The notes under the pieces were generated by a model. It made no database searches. It saw only the letters and a list, made by a program, of their open reading frames with translations, and was not told the DNA's origin. A program made the position numbers and the translations under genes. DNA of 64,000 bases from Hymenolepis diminuta. Its lineage: Eukaryota; Platyhelminthes; Cestoda; Cyclophyllidea; Hymenolepididae. The stretch spans positions 1,249,668 through 1,313,667 of the forward strand of contig CAADRB010000018.1 in NCBI GenBank assembly GCA_900708905.1. Direction: 5' to 3'. Positions 37,701-52,700 of the stretch are shown here, one piece after another (the stretch's first letter is position 1; each line of letters opens with the position of its first letter).

Positions 37701-40700
37701 ACACTTTTCTAGATAATTTCTTGTCATCGTTATTAATGTAATTGTGTTGGCAGATCATGTTTCACGATAATTTAAGTATGCATTTAATGAAAAAAGGTGC
37801 GATTATTTTCAAATAGAATGCCGGTTGCTTCCCATTTCTCAAGTTTTGACGAATTGAAAGTATTGTAAAGTTAGTAGCATTTAACTAAACATTCGAGATA
37901 AATTACGCTATATAATCACTAAAGCTTCAAAATACTTACTAACTTTACAAACTGGATGATAAGTAAGGTTTACATTTAAGGTACGAGTCAAACATAGGCT
38001 TGGATAGTTATCGATGCTTCATTTTATGAAGGAAACCGGCAGTGATTTAAAAAGCTTTCAAAATTGAAAGGTTAAGCTTTACTTAACTAACAAATAGTGA
38101 TTATTTTTATTAATTCACTTTTTTCATAAGAAAATATATGAATTTATCACTTCAAGGCTGTTAAGTTACTGTCGGCTTCAGATTTGCAATCGCACTTTAC
38201 TTCTCGTTGTCTCATTACCATGGTATAACTTGAGTCACAGAAGTTTGTTAAATAGGTTGCTAACATTCATTTTGCTCATAGATAAGATTAGCATGTAAAT
38301 TGTGCAAATCTCTGTCATAATTTATTTTTTATACTTTAAGCTTCCACCGCTTAGAATGGCCATACTTGGACCAACAGGATCTGGAAAAACTCTCCATGGA
38401 CGTCAAATCGCTAATCAGTTTGATCTAATTCACGTAAGCTTCCGTCAACTGCTTCAAGATGTGATGATGAGGTCAATGCTAAAATTCAGAGTTGGTCCAG
38501 AGTATGCCGATGATGTGGAAATTTCCATTAAGGTTATGCCAAAGTAAGTATTTTAGATGTTTGAGAATTATTGGTGGCAATCCAGGGAACGTAATTTAAT
38601 GAAATGATACTAACGTAATTTGGCCACTGTTTTAAGGATATAATAATGAAATATTTTTAAATTTAAACACTAAAGTTAATAGAATTTAAATAAAATATGT
38701 GTTAAAAGAGTAATTTAATCATTTTATGTAAATTTGTGAAAATTCTCTATTCGACATCAACACATTGAAACGTTATTAGTAAAAGACTACATTCTAGTCC
38801 CTCCACCAAGGAAGTTTGTTTAAGATTTCTGCTTCAAAAATTTTAGACCCAATTAATCTTGGATATTTTTTGCTAAATAAATCAAATTAAAATTCTCATA
38901 AATATTTCACAATCTTGTTAAGCTTGTCTGCACACTCGCATATTTTAATTAAGCTGAAGGAACGCATTATAGAGGAAGTCCCTTCTTCTAGAGAAATTTG
39001 CTTAGCAATTTTAAACTAATTATTCATTAGAATATATTGTTGTTATAATACAAATTTGAGCAAAGACCAAGTAATATACTCCATTTGACTCTATTACTGT
39101 TTAAAAAAATTAATAGTCATCTTTAAAATACTGTTTTTCTTCATACTGTCTTGTATTTAATACATTAGTCTTAACGTTAATATAAAAACTCTTCAAACTA
39201 TTGCTGTACCTACTAATTAGATGTATAAAGTCTCTCTCAGTGGATAGTTGAAACCCCTTAATAGGCATATTCTAAGACGTTTTACCTCTACTCAGGCACC
39301 TGGTTAGCAGATAAAAAGTATGAATAACCTTGTTAGAAGAAATAAACGCGAATTAAAATGAATAAGTTAATGACACCAACATTTATATACATTAAAATGG
39401 CAAAAAAATTCAAAGAAATAATTGATAGCATTAGGATAATCCACCAATATGCATGAAATTTTAGTCTCGAAGATGAAGTCAAGAAAGCCTTGGAAAAGTT
39501 GGAGAATCCTGACAAGGCATCAGAGCTGATGAAAGCTGATGAAAGTGTTCTTGATGATAATGATTTAAAATCAATAGACCTTTCTCCTCACGAGGCTGCC
39601 ATCCGAGATTATCTTGAAAATGATGAACCACTTCCCAAAAAGTCACTGGATCTTCTTCTTCCACGTCTATGGAATCAAGAACCTTACTGTTCCAAGGGTT
39701 TTGTTCTTGAAGGCTTCCCACAAACAGCAGAAGATGTTACTTATATGTTAGAGAACAACTTACTGTTCGATTTTGTGATATTTTTGAATGCAGAAGCAGC
39801 AGACTTGGTGCCTCGGTTATTGCCAGGTCGTTTAGCAAAGTGGAAAGTAAAAATGGCGAAAATTATGACAAATAAGAAGATCGTCGCTGACTGGAGGGCG
39901 GAGAAGAAGAAACGAATTAGGGAGGAAAGAAAAAAAATTCTTATCGAAAAAATAAATGAGAGGAAGAATTATCAAATCGTAAGCATTTTTCATAAGTATC
40001 AAATTTTTTTGTTCGTTATATTTTTTCACATTTCACTGTTCTAAAATAGAATGAGCTTAGAGTTATGTTATTATGATTTAGTTATTTGATTATTCAATAG
40101 TAATTTAAGCATTTAGCGTATTGCATTCATTTTATAATCGGTAGTTTATTCAATTGTAACAAAATTCATGATGATGTACTGGCTAATTCAGTAAATGTCT
40201 CTATAAATTATATAGGACAATAGATTATTTTGAGGCTAATTTTAAACAATATATAAATAGATTTCTTATGGGTTAATTAACTACAACAATTTTCAGTAAT
40301 ACGCTAAAATAGGATATGATTAAAGACTCTATTCGCGTAAAGTTTAAAAGATACATGCAAACGCCAGAATATTTCAACTAAGTATCTGTTCTTGACTCTT
40401 ATTATTGAATTATCACCGAATAAAGTTATTTGGTGATATTTTAAAAGAGAGAACATGATGAATGCCTTCAGTTTCATTAGTGTTGCAGCATATTATTGAC
40501 GCTATACACAATAAGCAAGAATTTTTACTGTATTAAGCTGCTAACCGTAAAACCTGGGATTACCGAACTCCTATTAAAGTCTCTAACTTACGGACTCAAT
40601 CGCAGCCAAATTTAGAATTCGGATGATTAGAGCAAGAGAATACCTGTTGATTTAAAGCAAGAAAGGATTATATTTTGCTGATGTCAAAATTTGTTAACAG

Positions 40701-43700
40701 GTCGTCAACTTGATTGAAATCAATCAATAACTTCAAAATGAATAAAAATAAATACAATTAAATGCGGGATTTGAATGTAGTAAGGGGGTGTCTGCCGATT
40801 AAGAGGGTCATCTTCCAACTAGGTCATTTATTTCACAATGATTCCCATTCTCAAGGTAAAATTTAGAATCATTTGTTCAAAAAACAGAAGAAATCGTTGT
40901 GGTTAACTTCATTTTAAATTGGCAAAATCTCTCGAAGGAGTTAAAGTCTTTCTTTGAAACGCAATTTTGAGGCACGCCAATTTGTGAAAATTATACGTCC
41001 AAGTTCTGAAGAAAAATAGCTTTAAACTTTATTATTTTAATCCTTTTAATACTGAGTTGTATTTGCAGCTTGCTTGCATCTAAAAATGAGCGAATGAATT
41101 TTAACGGCTTAAGATGTTGAGTTCGTGTTAAGTGAAAAACGAAATGTTTAAATCAATGTCATGACAATTTACAAGTGGACACTTCATGGCAATGATAATA
41201 TTCAAATCTTGCGAATTATTTTCTGCTCTTATTTTAATTTTTGTAACATGACATTTCAACGGAGTAATTGCAACTTTAATCAGCAAGGCAGATGGTTATT
41301 TTGTTTTTTCTTAAATTACTTAACAACGTAATTCTTAAAATATAGTTTTACCATGGATCATAGTCAATTATACAAACACGATTTAAAATTTTTTATTGCA
41401 GAAAACATCGGAGTATGAGGAACTATAATGGCGTCCAATGTGAGTAAAAGGAAAGGAACTGAAGGAGGGATTAAACATTGAAATCATGATTTCAAAAGAG
41501 TCTTAAATTTGAGTAGCACGCTAATTAGATCAAGAACATAGCCCAATTCATTTGTTCTAATGTTTAGGTGTCCAAATTTTATGGTTTTAGTGCTTCTTTA
41601 GTAAATTCACATTTGCGCAGTTAAGAACTTGATTACCAGTTTACCATTCAGGATGTGTGGTCAGTCACATTGAATAAGTTTTTCTTCAAATAAACTAAAT
41701 GATAACCACTAAAATCACAAAAAGAATATAAATTTAGCGTAAAAGAGATCACTAGAATTTACTCATAGTGATTTCTAATGACAATAATGATAAGCTCCAT
41801 TTATGTGAAAATCTTAAATTTATAATAAAGTAGTGGAAAAAGGATATATATCGATGTTTTATTCGGAAAATTTAAATGGCTGGCCAAAAATTGTGAAAGC
41901 TACTCTATAAATAATTTTAAGAATTACAACTAAACTGGCACCTCAATGGATTTAAACAAAAAAGTTCATAAGAGCGCATGGTTGAATATTCTATCAAAGC
42001 CCCTTTACACGTTCCTTACAAAGATTAAATATAGGCAAAATAGGGCACAAAGTTCAAGTCAGACTGCGTTTGAATTTTATTAAATGTTGAATAAAGAAAC
42101 ATGTTAAACAACGAATTAACCTCAAAGCTAGCTTGGAAATGAATAAGTGCATATATTTAGTACTTTTATCGTATCACTTGTCTTGGTTTAAACACATTTA
42201 CTTGATATCGGATTTTTAAAAGTTCAACAATCAATGATAATAAAACTTAAAATTTCATCTTAGTAATTAAATTTTAGATTTTCTCATAAATATAAATTAG
42301 AAAAAAAAGTATTTTGACCTATGTGGAAAAATAATCGCATACCCATCCAATAAAAATATCTGTTCTAAATAATACAAATTTGAATTCACCTTTTACTTCA
42401 TTTGAAAACTTACTCGTCAATGAAGTTGTTTCACTAAATTGTAGGTCAATCAACCTAAAGATAATACAGAGGACGCGGACAATGAAATAAATAATGAGGG
42501 AGAATCGGACGACGAAGCCAACATATCTGCGATACTAGATGAAGAACTAGCCGTTAGTCTTTAAACCAATGACTTTCTTACTTATCATAGCTATGCAAAC
42601 CTTCGCATAGATTCTATACTAGTCATCAATCTAATAAATTTAGTGAGTTTAAGCTAAAATCACATTAAAATGATTTTTTAAACGGATGTAAGGGGCTAGT
42701 TATCCTAGATTTGCTTGGAGAAAGCCATTCGTTCGATTGTCTCTTTTGTTGACCAGAATCATCCGCTGCGACTGACCATCAACTCATTACTTTGAATTAG
42801 AGTCCCTTATCAGGTGGTTGAGGCAGACAAAATGCAGAGTCTTCTTAGATGGGGTAAACAAAACTTTATAAGTCTATTTTACAGTATTTGACTTGGGTAG
42901 AGGGTAGATATCCTGCCAGTGCAGTTGGCCATGCACACCGCTGACTTGTACCCTCTGACTTGTTTAACGTGCACGTTGATCACTGGGCTAACGTCACACT
43001 AATCAGTAGTTTCTGCTTCCACAGTTGGGCAATAATACCATGACATAGTATAATATGAATATTTATAATTGGAAGTGGGACATTTAAATGCATAATATTT
43101 GCCTAAGCTTTTGATCTTCCACGTATTACAACATATTGGCGAACGGACTAGATATGGATGTTAATTGTCTGCAACATTGTTAATTTTGACAATTTCTTTT
43201 CCTATCTTAATGTGTCAATGTATTAACATGGCTATTTAAGTAGCAACTCAGAGGAAAAGTTTTATGTTAATTTCGGTGAAATTACGATAGAAAATTTGAC
43301 ATTAAACAAAATTAATCAGTGTGGGTTACATTTTATGAAATCAAATTTGTTTTGATTCATATTATATAAGTAAAACTACGGACATTTTCTTATTAATATA
43401 AAGAGTTTTCTTACTACTTTCATCATTCTTTTTCAGATTCAAATTGCCTTTTCCTTAAAAATATTCGGTAGAAAACTTAGAATAAATCTTATCATATTAA
43501 TATGTTTAAAATTTTTTCATCCTTTGTTTTACATTTTTATTTTTAGGAGGAAGAATATGAAAGTGATAAAGAAGAAGAAGAGACAGATTTAGAGGCTAAA
43601 AATCGATTGGAAGCGGAGATTACTGAAAGAGTGGAGATTGAGAACGAAAATATCAAGCAAGTAATAGATTCCCTCACTGAAGCCAGAATTTTTCACTTCA

Positions 43701-46700
43701 ACATACTTGCCCATGACCAGTTAACCAGAGTTCGATATCGGCTGATCAAGGTATCCACCTGTGGATATATTTTGCAACGCTTATTCCCGTTAAAAACAAG
43801 AAATTCTAAAATAAGTAAAATTAAGTAGGTTTTGATAAAGAAAACTTATTTTTACTTGCTGTAAGAGTAGTAACTGGGGAACCTATCGATCAGTATTCTA
43901 AGCTAGTACCTACCTTTGTTGACCTAAGGAAGGCCTCTGATACATTGCTCATCCCTACAATTTATCAAGACTGTGGGAACTAAAGCTGCCCCAAAATATA
44001 GTCAACTGCTTTATTCAACTCCTACATTTCCTAAAAGCCCACATAAAAGATTTAAGTGAAGGAGTTCCTCGGTTGGATAAAAGTGCTAATAAATAATGTA
44101 TTTATTCATATTCGAAAGACCAATGGGCAAAGTATTCCATAACGATCTACCACTGTAAATTAGATCCCATATGATAACTAGTTGTCTACAATACTGATCT
44201 TTATTTTACGAATTTGATCACTTGAAAATAAAATCGGTTTAAAGTAATTAATTTTACCTTAAGCTTTACAAGCAAATATCCTTAACATGTTTATTTGACT
44301 TTCAGAAAATTAAAAATTATATTCTGAACCGCGAAGCCATTTTCGAGCGCGTTTATCCAGTTACATTAGAGGAGGCTGAGAATCTTACCGCGAGTGGCTT
44401 CAAACACTACTCACTCTTTAGTCGACATTGCCCTGTTTCTTGGAGCCGTGTTACCTCCGCTCGTTTGCCTCCCCTGAACCCCTTACCAGTTCTTCGCTAC
44501 TCTTATTTTGATCAGAAGCTCTTGGAGTATCAAATAGGAGATGACATTTTTCCAAATAATAGCGATAAGAAATCAAAGAAGGGGGCTGACTCTGTTCAAA
44601 CATGCGCTGCTGTGTATAGAGAATGTGTATATTGGTTCAATTCAGAAGAGGAAAGAAAACAGTTTTCTCTCAATCCGATAGCGATTATAAGGGCTGCTGG
44701 CGATATGGCCAAGACTCTGAGACATCAGCCAATACAAATAGCGATTATCGGAGGCTCTGACTCTGAAAGAGAGCAGTGTGAGTCAATGAAGTTAAAATGC
44801 TTATTATTTTGGTTGGGTTATTTTTAAGGAATAATTCAAAACTCCCAGATCATAAAACAATTTGATAGTTGTTGGGAAGCCACCCTAGTTTATTGCCAGC
44901 AACGCTAAGAATATTTATGATTGTTTCTTCATAAGTCTTATTTTCTCCTCTGTTCATTATACCATAATCCTTAGTATTAAATATGAAGATATTTCCATTT
45001 GCTCTTCCAAGGATAAAAAACAGACTAAACGTATTCATGAGAAGTTTTAATTCTGGGAAAGCTTGAAGTTTGATTTGTACTTGATCTTGACTTCCAAGGA
45101 AGTACTTTTGAAAATAGAATCCTGCATCCATTAACCTATTGATACGCTTGAAAGACGCAGTATTTTAAAACGACGTTCTTTAAAACTTCAAGACATCCGC
45201 TTAGCACAGCTGATTTGTCTCACAACTTGACCTTGAATAATANNNNNNNNNNNNNNNNNNNNNNNNNNNTACATATATGCACGTGGTAAAAAAATGTTTT
45301 GATTTAACTTGATTTATTCTTTGCCTTGCCACATTCTTTGTTTAAAGAAAAATTATGCAGATCCTTCTACGTGAGATAAAGAATTTGGCAAATTGCTGAA
45401 AATGTCATCAATTTTTACTAAACTTGTCGAATTCACAGAATCGTTGTCAAAAATATCACCTACCAAAGTGGCGAAAAGCTTTACCCTCCAAATATTGTGG
45501 TAAACTTTATAGCAATATTGAATTAGTAAAAACATTTCTTCCGAAACTACCACAAATATTTGTTATAGCGAAATAACAGCCTTTAAATAATTAAATTACC
45601 TTAATAGCTTATTAATGAGGTTTAATCTGGCAAAAACTCCATAGTGCAGCTTATTACAAATATCCACTCGGTTGTTATGACGATGACATGGGGGAATTGC
45701 ATGAGAAGGTCCAGCTTATGTATATTTCTGTGAATGAGAAGAAAAACTTGCTTCGTCTTTCCAATTCATAAGATAGGAAGGAGAGGGAGTCATTAGCAGA
45801 ATATTTACATTTTAATATAACAAGGGAGGTAGAAAACTGAATGAAATCAGAAAGTGAATTAAGATAACAACTAAGCATGGTCAAGGAATAAGATTAAACC
45901 AGCGGTAACCTCCAATCGTATGAGCTTATGACATCTGCACATTGTATTCAGCAACCTAGCTAAGTGAGACCGGATTATGAAATACTCCATTTAGGAAAGT
46001 TCTGTCAGATCTAACCTTCTAATCGACAGTAACTAAGGCAGATATCTTAAGACTAAATGATTTAATGAGGAAACTGCCACTCGTGCATATCTCCTCGCGG
46101 TCATAATGGATGCAATATTTGCAATTTTTGCATCACTCCGTTCAACCTTTATCCTTGATACAAACATTGATTGACTACTTTTGGATCAAATAAACCAATT
46201 AAGTGTGGTAAAATTTGGTGTAGAATGTAATTTAATAAGTGCAAATAATTAGCTAAGTATTGAAGTAATTTTTGTAAACTCGAAAATTATGTTTCATTAA
46301 CCGCATATGAGTTGAGTATATCCACCTTACTTAGAGCAGTCGTTAGAGTCTAGACATGGGTGTTTGAGTACAAAGTTCAGACAAAAATATTTATGCAGGG
46401 GGTAGTAAATGGAAACATCCTTTATTAGTGTAAATTTTATAATTCATTCCGTTTGGCTGAAAGAACCTATCAGATTGTAAAAATATTACTTTTACTATGT
46501 AAATATTTGAAATTCGAATCTGTCGATCTCAAAAGTGAAGATTTCTGGGAGCTCCAGTTGTATTAATGCATTTATTCCTTTAGACTTTCATAACTCAAGA
46601 TTTTTAAAGATCGAGTTCCGTAAAAGATTAGTTTAAAAATCGAACTCAAACAACTAATTCGTTCATTTGTGTTGTTACAATCCAGTATTTTTATGATCTG

Positions 46701-49700
46701 ATTGATGGTAACTTGTCCACTCACTCAGACATTCCTGTATGGTTCTCCAGTGGATGCATCGAGTAATCCGAGATGATGCAAATACTGTCTATCACAAGAA
46801 ACCTCCAAAATTCTTTCTTTTCCACTTGTTGAACTAATGCTTTGTATTGATTACATCCTCTAAAGGCTATATAATCCCTAATTTTCATTTTACTCGTTTC
46901 CATTTTAAATTAAAGTCACATCATGCCTTTCATAGTCTTCAGCTTTTCTCAGAAATCCTTTTTTATCACACTCCAACCACTTCTCCATCTTATGTGATGA
47001 TAATGATAATTTCGAAGGATAATAAACTTTTCGATTGTTAACCCTAGATCTAACTTATCTCTACACTTTTCCCAAGCGTTCAAAACATATCAGTCTACGC
47101 TTAAACACTAAGAATAAATGTTAACTTAGTCTCGATGCAAATTGAGTATTCCAAATACTATTTAAAATATTTGAACAAAATGTTTTACCTATTTTCGACA
47201 GCAACTCACAACTTGCATTGAATGCCGAACTTGAATGAGATATTAAGCAAGATTTACCCTTTTCAAAAACTTCGATTTGGTCAAATATAAAATAGCTAAT
47301 CTTCGAAGCACCTCCTTTTTGACATACATTTAACAGCTCTTGTTTTAATGCACCCAAAAAAGCTCCAAAAACATTAACAAAAGTGTTTTCATTTTAAATT
47401 TGAATAGAATGGTGGAATTAGGATTTACAGACTATATTTACAGTTGATATTCCTACGGAAAAAATCCTATTTTAAGATTATATATTGCCGTGGAATAAAA
47501 TTATTAAAAAAATATTAAAAACACCAAATTTTTCGAAATATTAGGATATAAATATAAAAATAAGCATATAATATATATATATATATGTAAAATATAAAAA
47601 AATATAAAAATAAAATTTAAGCCATATTATCATATGCAAAAACGATTGCATATTTAATTTTTAGATTTTTTTCATTGAATTAAATAAAGCAGTAGAACAA
47701 TCATAAATAAAAATGATGCGTATGAAAACGTGAAGTGAACATCTTAAGCATCTGCGAATTTACGTTTAAAAGATAATTCATAAGGCGGTGAATGTTCAGT
47801 AAAATAAACTTTGATGACTATAATAATTCAATTGATAAGTCTTATCGCTCACTGAGCCTGAAACTGCAATGAGTAACTCTTCATTGATTTCACGTCCTTT
47901 TATCAATTTCAGTCAGCCAACAGCTAGCAAAGAACTTAAGAGTTCCCTACATATCTCCAATCACGGCTGTTGAATGGCTCCTCCGCTCCACTAATCATAG
48001 CTTCACTGATTTAGCCAACAAAGTCTACGAAATTATTAAAAGTGGTTTCAATTTACCTGATGATCTTATCATCAAGGTTCTCGAGGTCGCATTTCTTTCG
48101 CCTCAGGTTCAAGCTAGAGGGTAAAATAGTTATAGCTATTTAACAGGAGCCCAAAAGTAGATGAAAGAATGTATAATGGATATGCGTTAAATTGCCCCTT
48201 TAGGTACATTCTGGATAATTTCCCCATGACAGCAGAACAAGCAAACTTATTGATGGCCACGCCCATCAGACCGATGCTTGTTCTAGATATGTATAACAAG
48301 CAATGCCATCATCAGTGAGTTTACTTCTAATCTTAAATTCCATACTTATAATATCGGTGTTTATTAAAATTTTTTTGCTTGCCCTTTAATAGAGCATTTG
48401 AAATGAATTTATTCGAAAACATTAACAACGAGGAACCACCTGATTGCCCTTTCCTTAAAATCTGGCTGAAAAGGAAAAATCGTCGAGCTGAAGGGTAGGT
48501 TTCGTGCTTATACTACAAGTTTCTGGAAGCGGTTAGAATGGACTTTTTCTGCGCCATGTTTTTCTTCTAAATTGGTAATCTGCCTCCGTATAATTCCTTA
48601 GTATCTTTTAGAGAACAAGAACCCGATTATCCTAGTTAAAGTCAATGTATTTCAAATTTTCCGTCGTAAACAATTAGCCAGCACTTTTAAAGCGCATTTC
48701 ATAAAATGGTGAGTTACGGGCCTCATGATGGACAAGAGAAACGGTTGCGTATATTAGAAAACCACACTTTGGAAGTTACTCAATAGCGTACGCTAACGTT
48801 TTAGCAAGGATGTATACGTTGGATGCAACGTTTTGGGTACTATGTTCAAGATTCAGATGACTCAGATCATATCCTTTATGTTATGCAAATTACAACTGTT
48901 TAGATAAATTAAGGTGGTGGGAAAGTTTTGTGTCACAAATAGCGTTAATGATGTGGTCCTACCTTGACAATCCGGATACACCAGCAAGGATCAGGATACG
49001 CTTCATTTGTTAAATATTAATAATATAGCATGAACCATTTGATCTTAATACGAACTTTGGGAATTTGATATTTTTGGATAAAGATGAGGTAGTCTAATTA
49101 AGATTTAAAAGGAAATATCCTTGTAATGTTGTAAAGATTCAATTTACATTTTGATTTTTATTTTAATTAAATTGCCTGTTAGGTCTTAAAAAATTGGACA
49201 TTTGGTCTAGACCTTTGGTTCTGAACGGTCCAAGTAGGATCTCCGAATTTTAAATAATGAATTGTAGACGATAATTTGTATTATCATTTCTTTATACTTA
49301 GCACTCTTAACTTCAACATATTTTTATATAATTGTTTATTTTTCATTTTAATTCAGTGCTGGAGCAGCAGGCCCTGAAGGATTTACTACATCATCTGACA
49401 CTAACAGGAGAATTCAAGATTATGGACAATCTGAAACTAATCTGGGAAGATCTGATGGAACTGGTACCGCAGACAGACGTAAAAAAGATAAACAAGGTGA
49501 AAATGTTGGCTCTGATGCGTTAGATTATGATGAATTTGGAAATAAGATACAAGGTCGCAAATCAAATCTTTTTAGACAAGGAGAAAAATTCAAAAGTAAA
49601 GATGATGCCAAAGAGACTAAGCATCGAGGTCATCAAAGACATGGATCTGTGGATGAAGAATTGGGAACAAGCTCTTACAAAGATGGTTCAAAAAGACGCG

Positions 49701-52700
49701 ATCGACGAAAGTCCCGTGAATCGAAAGATTCTCCTTCTGGCAACGCTCCATCTAAAATGCATAAACATAGACCAAATGAAAGCGACGAAGCTTCTTATAG
49801 GGATTCTCAAGGCAGAAGACGAAGTGGTAGGAATGAACACGAAAAACATAAAGATGGTAAAGAATACTTTGAATCTGAAAGTGCAGCTCTATTTGATCAA
49901 GAAGGCTCGAGAAGGCATGGATCCGATGGACCAAACACCGAGATTAACAAATCCAGAAGTCATAAAAATAGGCGTCAAAGTGGCAGTCAATCCTCTCTAG
50001 ATGAGTCAAACGCTAAAAGAAGGAGAAGTAGACAACATAGAAGCAGGCGTCTAGCCAGCAGTAAATCTTCTGACAATGGTATTAAAAACAGGATAAAAGG
50101 TAGCAGAAGACACAAAGACAACAAAGACGTTTTTGAAAGCAGTAGTTCTGCAGAATCCATCCAGGATAGTCGAGGATCTACAGGATATAGACGTTGGCAT
50201 CGGAGTAGTAGCAGTAGTTTAGACAGAAATAAGAAACAAAGAGAACGTGAAGGATATTCTGACAGCAGATCAACTCCTGAATCAGATGGAGAACGAAAGG
50301 AATCAAAAAGGTGGAAACATAGATATCATGAAGAAAGTGATTCCTCTTCCGATGAGTCTCATGAAAGGGTAAGGCGTGGCAGTAGAAAACGAGGTAGCGA
50401 GAGTAGCCAAGACTATTCTTACAGCGAAAGTACTACTGGTTCATCTGATGTTTATACTTCAAGTACCAGAGGATATTCTGATAGTGAAGATATAGAAGGA
50501 ATTGGAAGTGAATATCAATACAGTGAAAATGAATCTGTAATCGGTTCAAGTAGTGATAGTGAAAAAGATAAAGTTTGGGAAAGAAGAAGCAGACGATCTT
50601 CAAAAGACCAATATCTTCTTACAAAGCTAGCTCAAATTTTTAAGCGCTCGGTTCGTTCTCAATCAGATGAGGGAGGACGAGAGTGGCTTAATACATTTAA
50701 TGGATTGCTTGTTAATCACCGTTCGGAGGATAATTTGCAAAGTTCGCTTAGAAAGGCCCTTCTTGTCATAACTCATCGCATGGCTCATTTTATGGAATAT
50801 GAAGCAAATAAGGAGCAGGGTAAGTGACATTATATTCTATTTATATTATTTTCAGTTTCTACGTGACATCTTGAATGACTCATATACTTTAGATAAACCG
50901 ATGAGCATTTCTGAGATTGGAATGAAAAATGAACAATTTGAAGAGAAATTGGGCGAATTTGGTCAGTTCTGCCCAGTTAAATTAAAAGAAAGTGATGAAC
51001 TGTTTGATTGGAAAGAAGAACAAGTTGCACCTTTAGTTAATAGACTTCCAGGACCTAATGCTCTACTTCCAACTGCTAATTATAAGAGTGCTCTTAAATC
51101 GACCTTGACGAAATATGATTCAAATATTAGGGAATCACACTTATATCCTCATATTCCCACGGAACTACGATTTGCAGTAGAATATAAAGGTAAAACATAT
51201 AGAATGGCTGGGCCAGATGAATTGGAAAAGTTTATGAACGATCCAGAGTATTATATTCAACCAAATGCATCGAAAGTTCTACCAGACGAAAAGGATCTTC
51301 CCAAGAGACTTTCAAAGGATTTAAAGCCCAAAGACTTGAAACAGCTCACTTTTTCCGGATATTGTCCAGTGTGTTATCGAGAATCGTGCGAGCGTTATGA
51401 GGGTTTACGAGCTGGTAATGAGAACATCCTTGCAATGTATCGAGATGACATATACGCTTTCTGTTCGGAAGAATGCAGAACTAAATTCATGCAGTAAGTT
51501 GAGTCTGCACGTTTATTTTAGATAAAATTTAGTAATTTTAATCCAGGTAATATGACAGTTAATATGTAAATTTGAAACAAAACTGGCAATTATTATAGAA
51601 AAGAAATCCCTTATGCTTTTCAATCATCACCACTAAACAGGATGGGAGACAGTCTGTCATGTTAATGATTGTGTTAGTATGGAAAAGTGAACCCGCATTT
51701 GGTAATCAGTATTTCAAGGAAGCACAGGTAAGAGTAAACTAAGTCTTTAATAATAAGGATAATGGACGGATGTCAAAAAGCATCAATTTCCAAGATACAT
51801 TAAAAGTTTGACCGCATTAAACTTAGATCTATCCCATACAAAGTTAATAATCTTCGTATATTGAACAGGATACAAAGCATTTCTTAAAATCAAAAGACCA
51901 AGAATTTAGTCAGCAAACTGGTATACTAGACAATCATAGAGGAATGAAAAAAGGAGCCAGATAATAGGGGAAAAACGTAGGAAACCAGAACGCTGTGTGC
52001 AAACTTCAAAGCATCATATGTAAACACGAAGTTACTGGAAATAAAGACAATGCGGTACGAAGAGACTGACTGATTGATTCTGCCTCCTTTTTCCATACGA
52101 CAATTGTTATAAAAATTTCGTTATGAGTCATCATGTGCGGATTGCGGATGTTATTCTAAATAATGCAAATTTAAAGACGAATCAATTAGAAAACGTTGTT
52201 ACTGTCAAAGTAAATGCTTAGTTCGTCTTATAAATCTCTCCCAACTTATGCTCAATGCTTAATGCTTGATACTTCTTAAGCAAGATAACGTAAGTTTAAT
52301 TTTGGGCTATTTTTAGCATATTATATGAATTTAGTGAGGTGTATATGTATCGATATTTAGGTCTACTTCAGATCTGTCCCCCCTTGCATTCGGACTTATC
52401 CGTCAGAAGTTCATCCATTTCTTAGGGAAGAAATCTAAACGCCTTGCATTACCATGCCATAAAGAATGGCTAGTCATAAATAATTCGGATAATAAAATAT
52501 ATTATATCCTATATCCGTTGAAGAAGTGCGTGTTTAAGCTCTATTACTAGGAAGAGGAGTGATGTTCTCTCGCCCCACTGATAAAAAGTCTGCATCATCT
52601 GACCTTCTCTTAGACTGTGTTTACAGGCACAGTTAGTCATGTCATCTGTAATAAAACACCAATGGTCTAAAACTCAAATAACCTGCTAATTTTGGATTGA

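Larger units (their letters stand above)
44778..47912 (+). other. AK9 intron 20, 3.1 kb
   Basis: Holds the N gap and an AT microsatellite near 47567-47586. Otherwise nothing recognised. Confidence 0.6.
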
